Source of the DNA: Chara braunii
Lineage: Eukaryota > Streptophyta > Charophyceae > Charales > Characeae
Assembly (NCBI GenBank): GCA_003427395.1
Contig: BFEA01000322.1
Span: 17,863 to 77,377 of the forward strand
Reading direction: 5' to 3'
DNA length: 59,515 bases
Both the position numbers and the translations under genes were made by a program. Shown piece by piece: positions 24,771 to 35,497 of the stretch; positions within the stretch are counted from its first letter, which is position 1; the number at the start of each line of letters is the position of its first letter. Below the pieces are notes generated by a model. The model worked only from the letters and a program-made list of their open reading frames with translations, did no database searches and was not told where the DNA came from.

Positions 24771-26450
24771 GATAAATTCAGATCATTTGATCATACTCAT
24801 CAACCAGTAAACGTTTCAATTGACGATGTCCAGACATTGTAAACAGCGCACACCGGTATTGCGTATCAACACTTCTCCTCAATTCACATCGCCTAGGTCA
24901 TTGTCTCCTAAGTCCCACAAATGCATAGGCGTAGGACGAGGCTGAAAGAATTTCCTCATCGAAGGGCTAAAATCATAGAAAGGAAAGGCAACAACATAGA
25001 AAAACGGGTCTTTAGATGATTCAAGAGCAAAAAACTATTAATATTTCGTTAAAGTGAAATCAGAAGCCACCTCACATAGAGAATAAACATTTCAGATTTA
25101 TAAAAATATTATAGTCTTAACAATTCTCTGAATTAGCATGGTAAGATCATCATCAACCACCTGATCTCCTATATCGGAACCCTCGATTTAAGCTATAGAT
25201 GCAATGAAGGCCGATCTCCCCACGAAGGCAAATGCTCACGAGGACATAAAATGGTGAAAAAAACTAATACTTCACGAATGAAAAACTCTTAGTTCGGAAC
25301 CTTTTCATAGCCAAAATATTTATTGTCACCAATACGTGTAACTACTTATCCACAAAACAGATACGCCATCCACATCATCCAAGACATACTTGTGATACAC
25401 ATCATCGCTGTCATATAAGTTGCCAAATCATCTCCAAGCGAGTCACGCCAAGCAATAATGGCGTTCCCGTACACGTGCACCAATCAAACAGCAACACCGT
25501 GCACTATCCTTGATAGTTCAGTGAACATTCCCAATCAGACAGCAACACCGTGCACTATCCTAGATGGTTCAGTGAACATTCCCAGTACGTGTCAATACGT
25601 AGCTGCCAGCATTCATAATAGCCTATCAACTAGGTTTTATCATGAGTTTAAACGAAATTACCACTTCATGCAATTTGTCTCTACCATAGGTTTTGGATTC
25701 AATCACCTACAACACGACGCCATGTCTTCTCAACAAGACTTCCCGTTTTTCCACTGCGGCACCTTTTTTTTTCACCATTTGGGTTGGCTTTACCACGCTC
25801 GCCCTGCAACTTCTCTTTCCCAGAACCCAACCCTAGCAGTAACACAAATAACCTAAAGCAGTTATGAAGAGGCATCGAAAACCCTAAATAGAAAATCGTC
25901 TTTCCCACCTCACTTTTAGCCCTCTCGAATCAGTGATTTAACGTGGTCGTCATGTTCGAGCAGAGGATTGAAAGTCAATCCTTCATCTCTCACATCAATG
26001 ATTATCTGCCTCGTCTTCAGCAAACTCGTGATGATGAGAACCTCTACTGACTTCCAAACATCCACGAAGTTTCTGAAGAAACACATTATCCTGCCATTAT
26101 TGATGCATGATAAATAACTGAGCTGGGTGCATTAGCGCATTGGTACTAAAACGCAATTCTTGAACCAACCACCTCTGCCTCTTCACTCTAAATTGAAGTC
26201 CTCCCCTGATTATATCCCACGTCTTCGGAATCTTGTGAATAAATAGTATAGTCATCTCCCATGTTTTTTCCCAACCCTCTCCGATGGCAACACACATCAC
26301 TTCATAAAAATCACTCCCTTCAATTTTGTTATCGAGATGAACTTGAAACCAGTGCACAAAAATCGTTTTTCGCAATTTCGTTATTTTAATTCATAAACGT
26401 AAAAAAACGACAAAAGCAAAAATAAGCAAAGAGCAAACAAAAAGATATAG
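24771..26450. other. No supported gene; one short tandem duplication
   Basis: AT-rich sequence. 25481-25531 and 25532-25582 are a 51-bp tandem pair (CAGCAACACCGTGCACTATC in both). The frame 25458-25856 spans this duplication and lacks any recognisable motif. Nothing else was found. Confidence 0.5.
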
Positions 26451-26452
26451 CG

Positions 26453-27340
26453 TTGTTGAGCGCATCGGTCTAACACCACACAAGTGGGGCGGGACCCTCC
26501 CGACCACATTACGCAGGAGTTGGTCTACTTCCTCGTCGCAACATGGAGCTTCTGCAAGCCACTCCGGCTGAGTGCGCTAGCCATACCTCTTGCAAGCCCC
26601 TACGACAGGATAGGGCCTACGTGAGGCACTACTTACCTCCACCTTGTGGGAACTGTCACCTCCCTTCGGTGGGCGTATCCCCGCCGAGCTACCAGTTTAC
26701 AGTACGAAAGTTAATCATCTGCAATCGCAGAGGTGGACCACCCGAGGGCGTTTCTCGTTCGCTGTAGCATAGGGGGTACGCGTGGTTTTACACCTCTATC
26801 GGACCCTCACACGAACCGACGTCTTGAGGGGCTGAGGTCCCAAGCGTGACTTGTCGTCGGTCGACTAGGAAAAAAAAAAAAAACACATACACACACAAAA
26901 CATATACAGAACGACACAGAACAAACAACGCAACAACACTTCTAGTCCCTTAGTAGCCATCCCATGACTTTCCGGTGCGGAAATCGGATTGGCGTCGCAC
27001 ACAAGGCTTCGTATAAAAACTGCGCGGACGCAGGGCTAACTCATATCGACTCGCAATGCAAGCGTACGCAAGCAGTCGCAAAGATTGCGTACTATGTGGT
27101 ACCCATACTTATGAGGTCCTCGTTAATCTCGAGGTTCGCATTCGACACTCAAGTGTCAGCTGACACGCGCCTTGAGGGATTGATCTCTCGATGCTGGACA
27201 ACCGCCAAGTGCAGTTGAGAACCACACCCTCTTCTGCACCCTTAAGAGAGTGGGTGGTACACAGATTCATACCTGTAGTGACAATCGTATCTTATCGCCC
27301 TAGGAACCAGCTCCATTATCCAGGGCATGGGAAAAATCAA
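26453..27340 (-). mobile_element. Diverged solo or 3' LTR of the same family as 31081/36654
   Basis: The edge reads TGTTGAGCGCATCGG where the two better LTRs read TGTCGAGCGCATCG and TGTCGAGCGTATCGG. The order of further words is shared: an ACGCAGGAGT word, then a GAGTGCG(C/T) word, a CAGGATAGG word and an ACCTCC word. On the minus strand this edge would be an LTR end (CTCAACA). No PBS follows it on its low-coordinate side, so it is better read as a 3' or solo LTR. The upper boundary is uncertain. A GC-rich perfect hairpin (GCGCGGCC / GGCCGCGC, 27460-27481) lies just above. Confidence 0.5.
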
Positions 27341-27344
27341 GGGG

Positions 27345-28130
27345 TTTAACTTTGACGGCTGCCATGGACTACAACGTCCAACCATAAAAATTTTAAAAAG
27401 CAAAGGATAAAAAAACAATTTCCCTCTTCTCTCAAAAATAAAATTTGTTTAACCCTAACGCGCGGCCCTAGTAGGCCGCGCAAAACACTCAAGATATATG
27501 TATGTAGACGTATATAGACGGTTATAATTATGTGACGATCACTTCTCACAATCACAATGAGACTCCTCTCAACCATATATATGTATATGATCGCAGACAG
27601 TCAATCCAAAGTTTGAGCCACCAAACATACATGCATTCACATAAAAGATTCAACAAAACGTCCATGCATTACGAGGGGTCAACTTCAACTATTCTCTGCA
27701 CTCACACCCCTCGCTTTAACCATGCAAGCCTCACTCTTGTGCAACTTTTCAAAATAAAATACTCAGTAATTTTCTTAAATGACCATTCAAATAAAGTTCA
27801 GGCGAAAACACAACAAAACAATTCAAATCACAAGGCTAAAACCTTTAGGTTGAGTGGCAAGAGTGAATTGGACTTGAGTCGTAAACCGATGAATCGGCAA
27901 CCGACCTGTTATCAGTGATTACAGAAAATGATCCTCGCAGGATCAAGCTGAATATAGTCCAAATCTTAAATTAAATGATCAAGAGGACCTGTAACACAAG
28001 ACAGTCAATACCCAAGCTAAATTCATAAATGTATGGAGAGTAAAACTCTATAGCATATTCTCCCCCAAGACCTTCTACAAGTTAAGCCTAAGCCTGCCTC
28101 TAAGCCAGTGCCCAACGCAAGGCAGACCTA
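27345..28130. other. No supported gene
   Basis: AT-rich non-coding sequence. The 128-residue frame at 27532-27918 has no domain and no homologous copy in the window. If 26453-27340 is a 3' LTR of a minus-strand element, this would be its 3' untranslated internal part. Confidence 0.4.
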
Positions 28131-28660
28131 TCAAAACATAATCGAACTCTTCTAAACTAAGAAAATTTCGGCAGCGCTTCCCGTAGGAAAAATGTTTTTT
28201 CAAAATTTATATTAACTCAAATATGAAAAAAAAATAATCTCTAATTCTGGAAAGTTAAATTTTGTCTAACTCCCTGAATTAGTAAAAATTTGGGTAACAC
28301 TCCCTTTACGAAAAAAAACTTTCGATATTTTTACTAAGTCAGATATGAACCCAGAGCAACCCTGAGTTTAACTAAGACAAAATTTAATTAACTTCTTAGA
28401 TTTTGTAGAACTTTCGACAGCAGTCCCTTTAAAAAAATGTTAATCCAAGATTTATACAAAGCTAAGTTCAAAATCTTAAAGTGACTTTTGGTTTCTCAAG
28501 GTCCAATTTTATCTAACTCCCTGAATTAGTAAAAATTTGGGCAGCACTTCTCCAGATTTTTAATAAGTCGTATATAAAGTCAGACAAGTTGAACTTTCAA
28601 AAGACAAAATCTGACCAACTCCTTGGTTTTGTCAAAATTTCGGTAGCGCTTCTCGTAGAG
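28130..28660. repeat. Tandem array of about 120-bp units with variable-stem hairpins
   Basis: Five diverged units are marked by a TTTCGGCAGCGCTTC-like word at about 28167, 28288, 28413, 28537 and 28638. Just before four of these words is a stem-loop. AAATTTTGTCTAA (28257-28269) pairs with TTAGTAAAAATTT (28279-28291). 28377-28388 pairs with TTAGATTTTGT (28397-28407). CCAATTTTATCTAA (28503-28516) pairs with TTAGTAAAAATTTGG (28526-28540). GACAAAA plus CCAA (28603-28618) pairs with TTGGTTTTGTC (28623-28633). The loops are CTCCCTGAA, CTCC or CTTC-like. Stem sequences differ between units while pairing persists. Confidence 0.7.
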
Positions 28661-28977
28661 AAAGTGACTTACCAAGATTTATACAAGGCCAAATATAATA
28701 AATGATAATAGAAAACGCAGGAATTGTCGTAAATAAAATTAACATAGCTCAGAGAATGCAGGAACTGAAACTAACTCCAATCGCTCTAGCACGTGACGAG
28801 CATCTAAAGCAACTACCTGTCAAACTGAAACTCAGACAAAGTAATAGTCTTACTCAGCCACATGCAGGTCAAACCACAAATGTAAGTACTCTCACCAACC
28901 CAAAGTCAACTTATCAAACAACAGTTCATAGTCTTTCAATGATTTATCCCTTTATACCCAACTTACATAAGACGTAA

Positions 28978-29665
28978 AGCTAGACTATTCAAACTTATGA
29001 AACATGTCTAGCTCAACTATTGAATATACACAAATAAAGGGCACAACAACTCCCTAGTCGCCCTGATCTGTTTAAGTATCTCAGTTTTATATAGTTATCT
29101 GCACTTAGTCTTTTGAGGTAGTATATAACTGAACCGATTATCTTTAGTTCAAGATTAAGTCTGCCCCTTCGTACCACAAATTCATTCTTGGTTGATACTC
29201 TATTCAATTTGTGATAAGCTATAGTCAGACCACCCAAACTTATGGAATCATGTGCGACTAGCATGTTCATAGATAAAATAATAGTGAAGTATAGCCAAGT
29301 TATAACCTTTTGGTTGTAGCATATGCGTGACATTGAACCAATACCACCCAAACTTATGGAACATGTCTATTCCTCTGTCAAATCATTTCTCTTACCCAAA
29401 GCAGAAAGAGACTGAGTCAACCAAACTTATGGAAGATGCTAAGACCTCCTCGTTCATGACCAAAAGAAACTGAAAGAAACCCAAAGTAAGCAAGGCGACC
29501 AAGCCACCCAAACTTATGGAACATGCTTGGTCCATAAAAAGTCAATCACAATTAGCCCTTACAAGTCAGAACAACCAGACCACCCAAACTTATGGGACAT
29601 GTCTGGTTCTCCAAGCAATTTAAAAATAAACATAGCACTAGGCCTCTCCAAATTTATGGAGACTT
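28978..29665. repeat. Dispersed array of stem-loops with constant loop and covarying stems
   Basis: A loop close to CACCCAAACTTATGGAACAT occurs at about 28986, 29231, 29345, 29416, 29505, 29581 and 29647, spaced 60-250 bases apart. The flanks differ but pair. AGCTAGAC / GTCTAGCT (28978-28985, 29006-29013), GACCAAGC / GCTTGGTC (29497-29504, 29525-29532) and AACCAGAC / GTCTGGTT (29573-29580, 29601-29608) are perfect 8-bp stems. TAGTCAGAC / GTGCGACTA (29222-29230, 29252-29260) pairs at 7 of 9. Units near 29345, 29416 and 29647 have weak or bulged stems. No protein frame runs through the array. Confidence 0.75.
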
Positions 29666-29928
29666 GCCAAACCTTTGATTGACCCAACCAGACAAGCAAA
29701 ACTGCCTTCCTCCCAACCTTCCTCCAGATGCAATCCCACAATATGCTTTCAGTCAATACAAAAACAAATTGAAACTGAATTTGCATAATTTTTTCCTTAC
29801 TCAGTCTAGTTTAAGTCATAAAAGTCAAACTCAACACCAAAGTAAGGATGCATGCAATATACTTAGTCAAAACGCAACAAGAAATATAGATAGGGGTTAC
29901 AACTGGGTTTATAGAGGGAAAATAAAGG

Positions 29929-30640
29929 TTACCTCTCAGTTCCCTGCCTCCAGAACTCCTCATGAGTTTCGGCAGAGCTCCTGCAATCGGTGGGTTGACT
30001 CCCCATAGAGTCTTGCTGCGGTCCTACGGGTTGCAATCCCGCCTTCCGCCTTCCTATCGTAACCAAGATTAGACTTAGAGTAAGAAGGATAGAAGGAGGG
30101 GCTTCAAACTCTCGAAATACAAGAGAGGGACAACTCAACTCTCTGGAGAGGGTCTTGTGTCCTTAATACGCCTGAGGGTCTTGCAATGATGGTCAGGATG
30201 CAGCGATAACTTGGTTAATACTGGAGTTTACCTTCAATTGTTGACTTTCTGATGACCTTCCAAATTTACAGTAAAGATTCCCCCCCCAATGGTCCCACTC
30301 CCTTCTCAACGCTCGTGGCTCGAACTATCCCTGCCACTGCTCGAGGCCTGAGCCTTGGACAAAAAACATAGCCTTCTTCCTCTCCGTAGTGAAGTAAAGC
30401 GTGGTTTAGCTGACCATGCAACTGCGGAGTGAGCGCAGACACCGGCTATGCAATCCCAATCAAACCTCTACAAGCACCTTGCTCACAATCGGGCCCCACT
30501 ACTTTGCTTGGCAGGATGAACAACGTACCAACCAGCAGAAAGTCTTCAAGCCTCCGCTGCCCGCTTCTCAGTACTCCGTACGTCGAAACATGCAGCATAC
30601 TGGCTAAACAGGTAAGTCTGTCTTACTTCTCAGTGCGGTA
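29929..30640 (+). repeat. Repeat family R10, copy 1
   Basis: Diverged direct copy of 45874-46570. Both start TTACCTCTCAGTTCCCT and share CAGTCCTACGGGTTGCAATC-type text, a GAGAGGGAC word and CGCCTGAGGG. The later part carries GATGAACAACGTACCAACCA, related to three motifs in 46450-47230, and ends near a CAGGTAAGT (30609-30617). No protein domain was recognised. Confidence 0.75.
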
Positions 30641-31080
30641 GCGTGAACAGTGCACCAACAAACAACTAGATCTGCACCTTCACGACTAGCCTATTCTCGA
30701 CGCAGGACACGGTTTCTTTAATTCCCACGAGTAGACCTGTAACATTCATGCTCTTGTTAGGAGCAGTAATCCATGCATACGTAGGCGTCACTTACTTAGA
30801 CTACCTCGCCAACCAGGCACATGCGCAGTTTCAACGCTGCTCTTCCGACTTTCGATTCTCCTTCCCGTCCCCATTATATCTCCTATCTTGTATTCCCGGG
30901 TCCTAATCCCCTGCGTGCTCAAGCCGAGAATGGTGCCATATGGACCCGAGCCCAACCACTGCATGGCCATAGTCTTATGCAGGTAGTGACCATGAACGAG
31001 GAGACTTGAATCACTACGTGAAGTCGAATCATGACGAGCAGGCAGGTGACGAGGGTCAAGCTAAAGCGACTACCGTCCGC
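30641..31080. other. Unassigned sequence next to the retrotransposon
   Basis: No repeat partner in the window and no supported gene. The sequence immediately before 31081 (TCCGC) does not match the sequence after the other LTR (GGGTA), so no target-site duplication is visible. Confidence 0.4.
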
Positions 31081-33038
31081 TGTCGAGCGCATCGACTCTC
31101 GCCTTTTTGCAAAGCGTGAGAGCCCTCCCAGCCATGTCACGCAGGAGTACAACAAAAACAAACAAAAACAAAGATAACTTGGGAATGACACAAAATAATT
31201 CCACGAACCGCCAAGACGGGCGAGGTCGCGTCATCCCTTCGCCGCTTTAGCCGAGTGCGTCAGTTGTACATCGCGCGGTCCCTTACTGCAGGATAGGTCC
31301 CCCTGGGGCATAAGCTTGCTTCCCTAAGGGGCTGCCACCTCTGGCCAGACGCAACCCCAAATGGCTGTACCAACCCAATTCAATCAGACTGTTGAAGTTC
31401 AACGGCCTGTTGTCGCTTCAGGGCATAAATGCTTCTTCTGCTGCATCTGGCCCGACGTCGGGAACAGATTCATGACGTTTTCTTTCCTTCCAACTCTTGT
31501 TCTCCCCTTCCTTTCATTGCTATGAAAGAAAAATAAATTAAAGAAAAGAAAGGAAAAATTAAAACAAAAACAAGATAAAAGAAAAATACCTCATTTTCCT
31601 TCAGCCCCCTTCTTTGCTGGCGGGGTGTGCTCGACAATGCCCGTTGAGCCACCCTTCCTGCTAAAAGGCAGACCCAAGTTCAAACCCCATAACAATCAAG
31701 TCAGGGTACCAAATAGTACCCCGATTTTAAAGATTTTTAATAAGAGACTCGCTAAATACAAAAAATCTGAAAAAAATCAAGCGCGTGGGTTAGGTGCCCA
31801 CGCATCCACAAAGACAAATTCACAGTCATAAAAAATCATTTCGGCCACCAAACAAATGCTGGCGCAAACCAAATAAATTTTCCCTTTCGAAGTTTTGAAC
31901 CTTTTTTTTTTTTTTTTTTTTTCTCTTTTTTCATTGGCATAAGCCAATGGCCACTTCAAATTCGTTGTACACCCACGAACTGCTGAAATACAAACCTGAG
32001 GTCGAATCTTAATGAAAAAAGGGTTTTCCCTTGCTGCAGCTTGACCCTCTTAATGAGGCAGGGCAGTTCATGGTGCCATTGGGCACCCATGAACTGTTGA
32101 AACACAAACTCAAGTTCGAATCCAGATGCAGCTAGGTGAACGGGGCTGCGCCCTTTTTCACAGTTGCTGGCTTCCCTTCATATCTTGTCAGCAAGGCAGA
32201 ACCGCAGTCAGTGGGCCCTGGCACCCCCTCACAAACTGCTGAGACACAGACCTGAGTCCGACCCCTGTCGGGGATCCACGACAGGAATTTTTTTTGGACG
32301 ACTTCTCGATTTATGCATGCGCAATTTGGACGACTTCTCGATTTATGCATGTCGCCCTTGCGCAGCGGCCACCAACGATTAGCGCAGCTGTTCCTAGTCG
32401 TACGATCTAGCGATTGAACGACCGAAAAACGGCCGCCTTCGTAACCTGGGGCAGTTCCAAAAGGAGTTAGCTCGATGATATCGTCGTCGAGCTCGATCTC
32501 AGCGCCTGCTGGGTGAAAGTTGAATGCGGTACCTATTAGGCTAGCTCGTACTACAGGAGCTAGACCAAAAATTATTTTGTATGAAGAGCTACCGCCAGTA
32601 GGCCACCCCAAAAAGCCTTAGCAGGCTTTATCTACCGTTTCCTCGCCGTCAACCAGCAGCATCGCCATCGGCACGACGACCATCTAGCGGCACGACACTC
32701 ATGCCTCAGCCGTATACACCGCGCGGCATAACAAAATCAGGGCACCTATGACGTATGTCGCGAAACACTCCTTTAGATAGTATAAGTCCAGACTGATGCT
32801 CCCACCGATCGTATACCCCTGTGGCCTTATCGGGAACCGTGAACGACATGCCATACTGCCGACTCGCACTGTTTCAATCGGATGTCAACTAAGTCTGACT
32901 GTAAAAAAAAATTAAGTCTCTCAGTCATGGTCAGGTCTGAATAATTTTTTGGCAAACGTCAGTCTCATCAAACCCTTTAACTCAACGAAAGAGTCGGACA
33001 ACATCGGACGTTGAAAATCCCAGGCAAATACCCTTGTC
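31081..33038 (-). repeat. 3' LTR
   Basis: Direct repeat of the 5' LTR with many substitutions and small indels, and a T-run at about 31903-31922. A 159-residue minus frame (32132-32611) lies wholly inside and is broken in the partner LTR, so it is not a gene. On the minus strand the sequence just before this LTR (GTCGGGGTAG) is mildly purine-rich and may be the polypurine tract. Confidence 0.85.
33024..33038. repeat. Half-palindrome at LTR edge
   Basis: GCAAATACCCTTGT is one arm plus the central GT of the palindrome family. The second arm is missing here because similarity to the other LTR ends at this point. Confidence 0.8.
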
Positions 33039-33440
33039 TACCCCGACAACATTCTGGAACTCATTGAACAACGTCCCCGTTGTTCACCCTAAAAATAGAA
33101 GTCAGAGTATTTATAAAACGATCATGATACATAACAATTTTACAATTCACTCGGAACTAAGTCGAAACCTTCATCCTACTGGGAACCATACAAGAAACTT
33201 TTATCGTCTTAGAGTGGTACCAGAAGTCCTCCGACTAGTTTCAAGCTACATCCATTTGGTTGATACTATCATTTATTCAAAAGTGGCAGGATTAACCCCC
33301 CTGAGGGGTCTTTTGAACGTATCAACTTTCTGGAGTTGTTCAGACAAAGTTTGAAGGACCCAAAATATATTTATATCACTCAATATCACATCTTAACCAA
33401 GTAATGATAATTAATGTCGCAACTTTTTTTTTCTATATAA

Positions 33441-34440
33441 GTCCTTAAAGAGTGCACTTGATTAAAACAGGTTTCCCTGTCGCAAGTAAACTCTTTCAAA
33501 GGACAGTAGAGAACATCAATCAAGACATATTTCGCTGCCAAAGACGAACTCCTTATTTTATAAGAGAACACTGATCAAGACGGTTACCCCGCCGCAGACG
33601 AACTCATCTCTCTCTCTCGGAAGAAAATGTCGATCAATACAGGTTTCTCTGCCGCAGTTAAGTTCCTCTCTACTTAAAGTTGAGAACAAAATGCTGATCA
33701 AGACAGGATTCCCTGCCTCATACGAACTGCTCTTAATTAATCTTTGAAAATATATCTGATCAAGACGGATTGCTCCGCCTCAGATATACTCTTCAAAGAT
33801 CGAAGAAGAACTCTGATCAAGATAGATTTTCTGCCGCAGACTGACTCCTTTTTATCTAAAGTTGAGAAAAAAACGCTGATCAAGACAGGTTTCCCTGCCG
33901 CAAACGAAACGCTCTCAATTAATCTTTGAAAATAAATATGATCAAGACAGATTGCTCTGCCGCAGATATACTCTTCAAAGATCGAAGGAGAACTCTGATT
34001 AAGACAAATTTCCCTACCTCATATGAACTGCTCAGTTAATCTTTGAAAAAAAATCTGATCAAGACAAATTACTCTGCCGCAGATATACTCTTCAAAGATC
34101 AAAGGAGAACCCTGATCAAGACAGATTTCCCTGCCACGGACGGACTCCTTTTCATATATAATTGAAAACAAAACGCTCATCAAGACAGGTTTCCCTGCCG
34201 CAGACGAAATGCTCTCAATTAATCTTTGAAAATAAATATGATAAATACAGATTGTTCTGCCGAAGATATACCATTCAAACATCGAAAGAGAACTCTGATC
34301 AAAACAGGTTTTCGTGTCTCAGACAAATTCCTCTTCATTTCATCTTTGAAGATAAGGCTGATCAAAACGGGTTGCCCCATCGTAGACTAACTCCTCAAAT
34401 TTCATATAATGACCTAAATGAAGGACAAAGTCGTTTAATA
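33441..34440. repeat. Array of about 17 stem-loop units of about 60 bp
   Basis: The core, close to TGATCAAGACAGGTTTCCCT then GCCGCAGACGAA, recurs every 56-65 bases, with cores near 33460, 33518, 33571, 33631, 33695, 33757, 33813, 33877, 33938, 33995, 34055, 34112, 34176, 34239, 34296, 34358 and 34418. Within the core a small stem varies but usually stays paired: CAGG/CCTG, CGG/CCG, CAG/CTG, GGG/CCC. Outer stems also vary. GTCCTTAAAGAGT (33441) pairs with ACTCTTTCAAAGGAC (33490-33504). ATCTTTGAA pairs with TTCAAAGAT at 33740/33792, 33922/33974 and 34039/34091, and 34222/34274 has one mismatch. TTGAGA pairs with TCTCAA or TCTTAA in other units. The array sits just inside the 3' LTR. Confidence 0.8.
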
Positions 34441-35497
34441 CAGGTTACCCTGTCACTAACGAACTTCTTTATTGATTTAAGCTGCGATATGAAATTATTA
34501 TAGTGATACTTCATACCATGTCAAATGTTGTCGATTTTTGTGTGATATGCGGCAGCTTGCTGGGTTATGGGTTATCCCAAGTTCCTCTTCAAGAGATAGC
34601 ATCTCGACATCAAGCCCTGCTTTAGATTCGAGCCTCACCACATTCCATCCGATTCCGCTGCTTCAGATACTCAACAATTTATCAGTATGAAAAGGATAGT
34701 CCGACCCTTACTAATTCCGATGTGAGTTATCAATTCACCTTCTTTCCCAGCGAGGCGGACCCGATAAAAACAATCAAGCTTGGGTGAAAAATCCAAACCC
34801 AACGTTCTTAGCGGTAATTACCCTGACCACCATTAAAACTGATGAGCACTTTCAACACCTTCAACCCTTTCAGTGATAATGTAGTCATCCTTCCTTAAAC
34901 GACATAGGATCTGGATGACAACATCCCACTGTGGACCAGGAGTATAACTCCGGCGCAGGCCTCACCATCACTCACAGAGCTCACAACTTTATCCCAAAAA
35001 CATTATGACATTATAGCAAACAATATCTCAAAACTTATAATGTTAAATATATAACTCAAATACATGTCTTATGGATAAATAATACACATCCAAAATCACA
35101 TTCATAATGCAAACATGTCACCATCTCGGCCAAGAGTCAGGTTGATCTAAATGAGAGATCACAAACCCCACGTCTGAAGGAGAGATCACACATTTCTGCA
35201 CTTGTCCATGATGACAAATATAACAACGAAGTGTAACAATTTCTATCATAATTCAGGACGTAAATAAAAAAATTTCATTGAATATAATAACTTAAATCAA
35301 AATATTTATAGAACAATCTCACCCAAATTCGGTTTATGAAAGAATGAAAATATAAAAAGTTATGATTCCACACAAAATTATAAAGTTTGGTAAAAATCGA
35401 ACAAAAAATTAAGGACTTATTTTTTGTCGACTTTCGATCCCTTACACCTACTTAAAGTATATCCGACTCCACCACATCTTTTTCACACAATGTTTTT
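34441..35497. other. Retrotransposon internal region, no recognisable pol
   Basis: AT-rich sequence between the hairpin array and the gag relic. No reverse transcriptase (YxDD), RNase H or integrase motif could be seen in the frames, and no repeat partner lies in the window. Confidence 0.5.

Noticed and set aside
32132-32611. 159-residue minus-strand frame
   Set aside because: Lies inside an LTR and is broken in the partner LTR.
33441-34440. CRISPR array
   Set aside because: Units are diverged from each other, spacing is variable, there are no unique spacers of constant length, no cas genes, and the context is eukaryotic retroelement.
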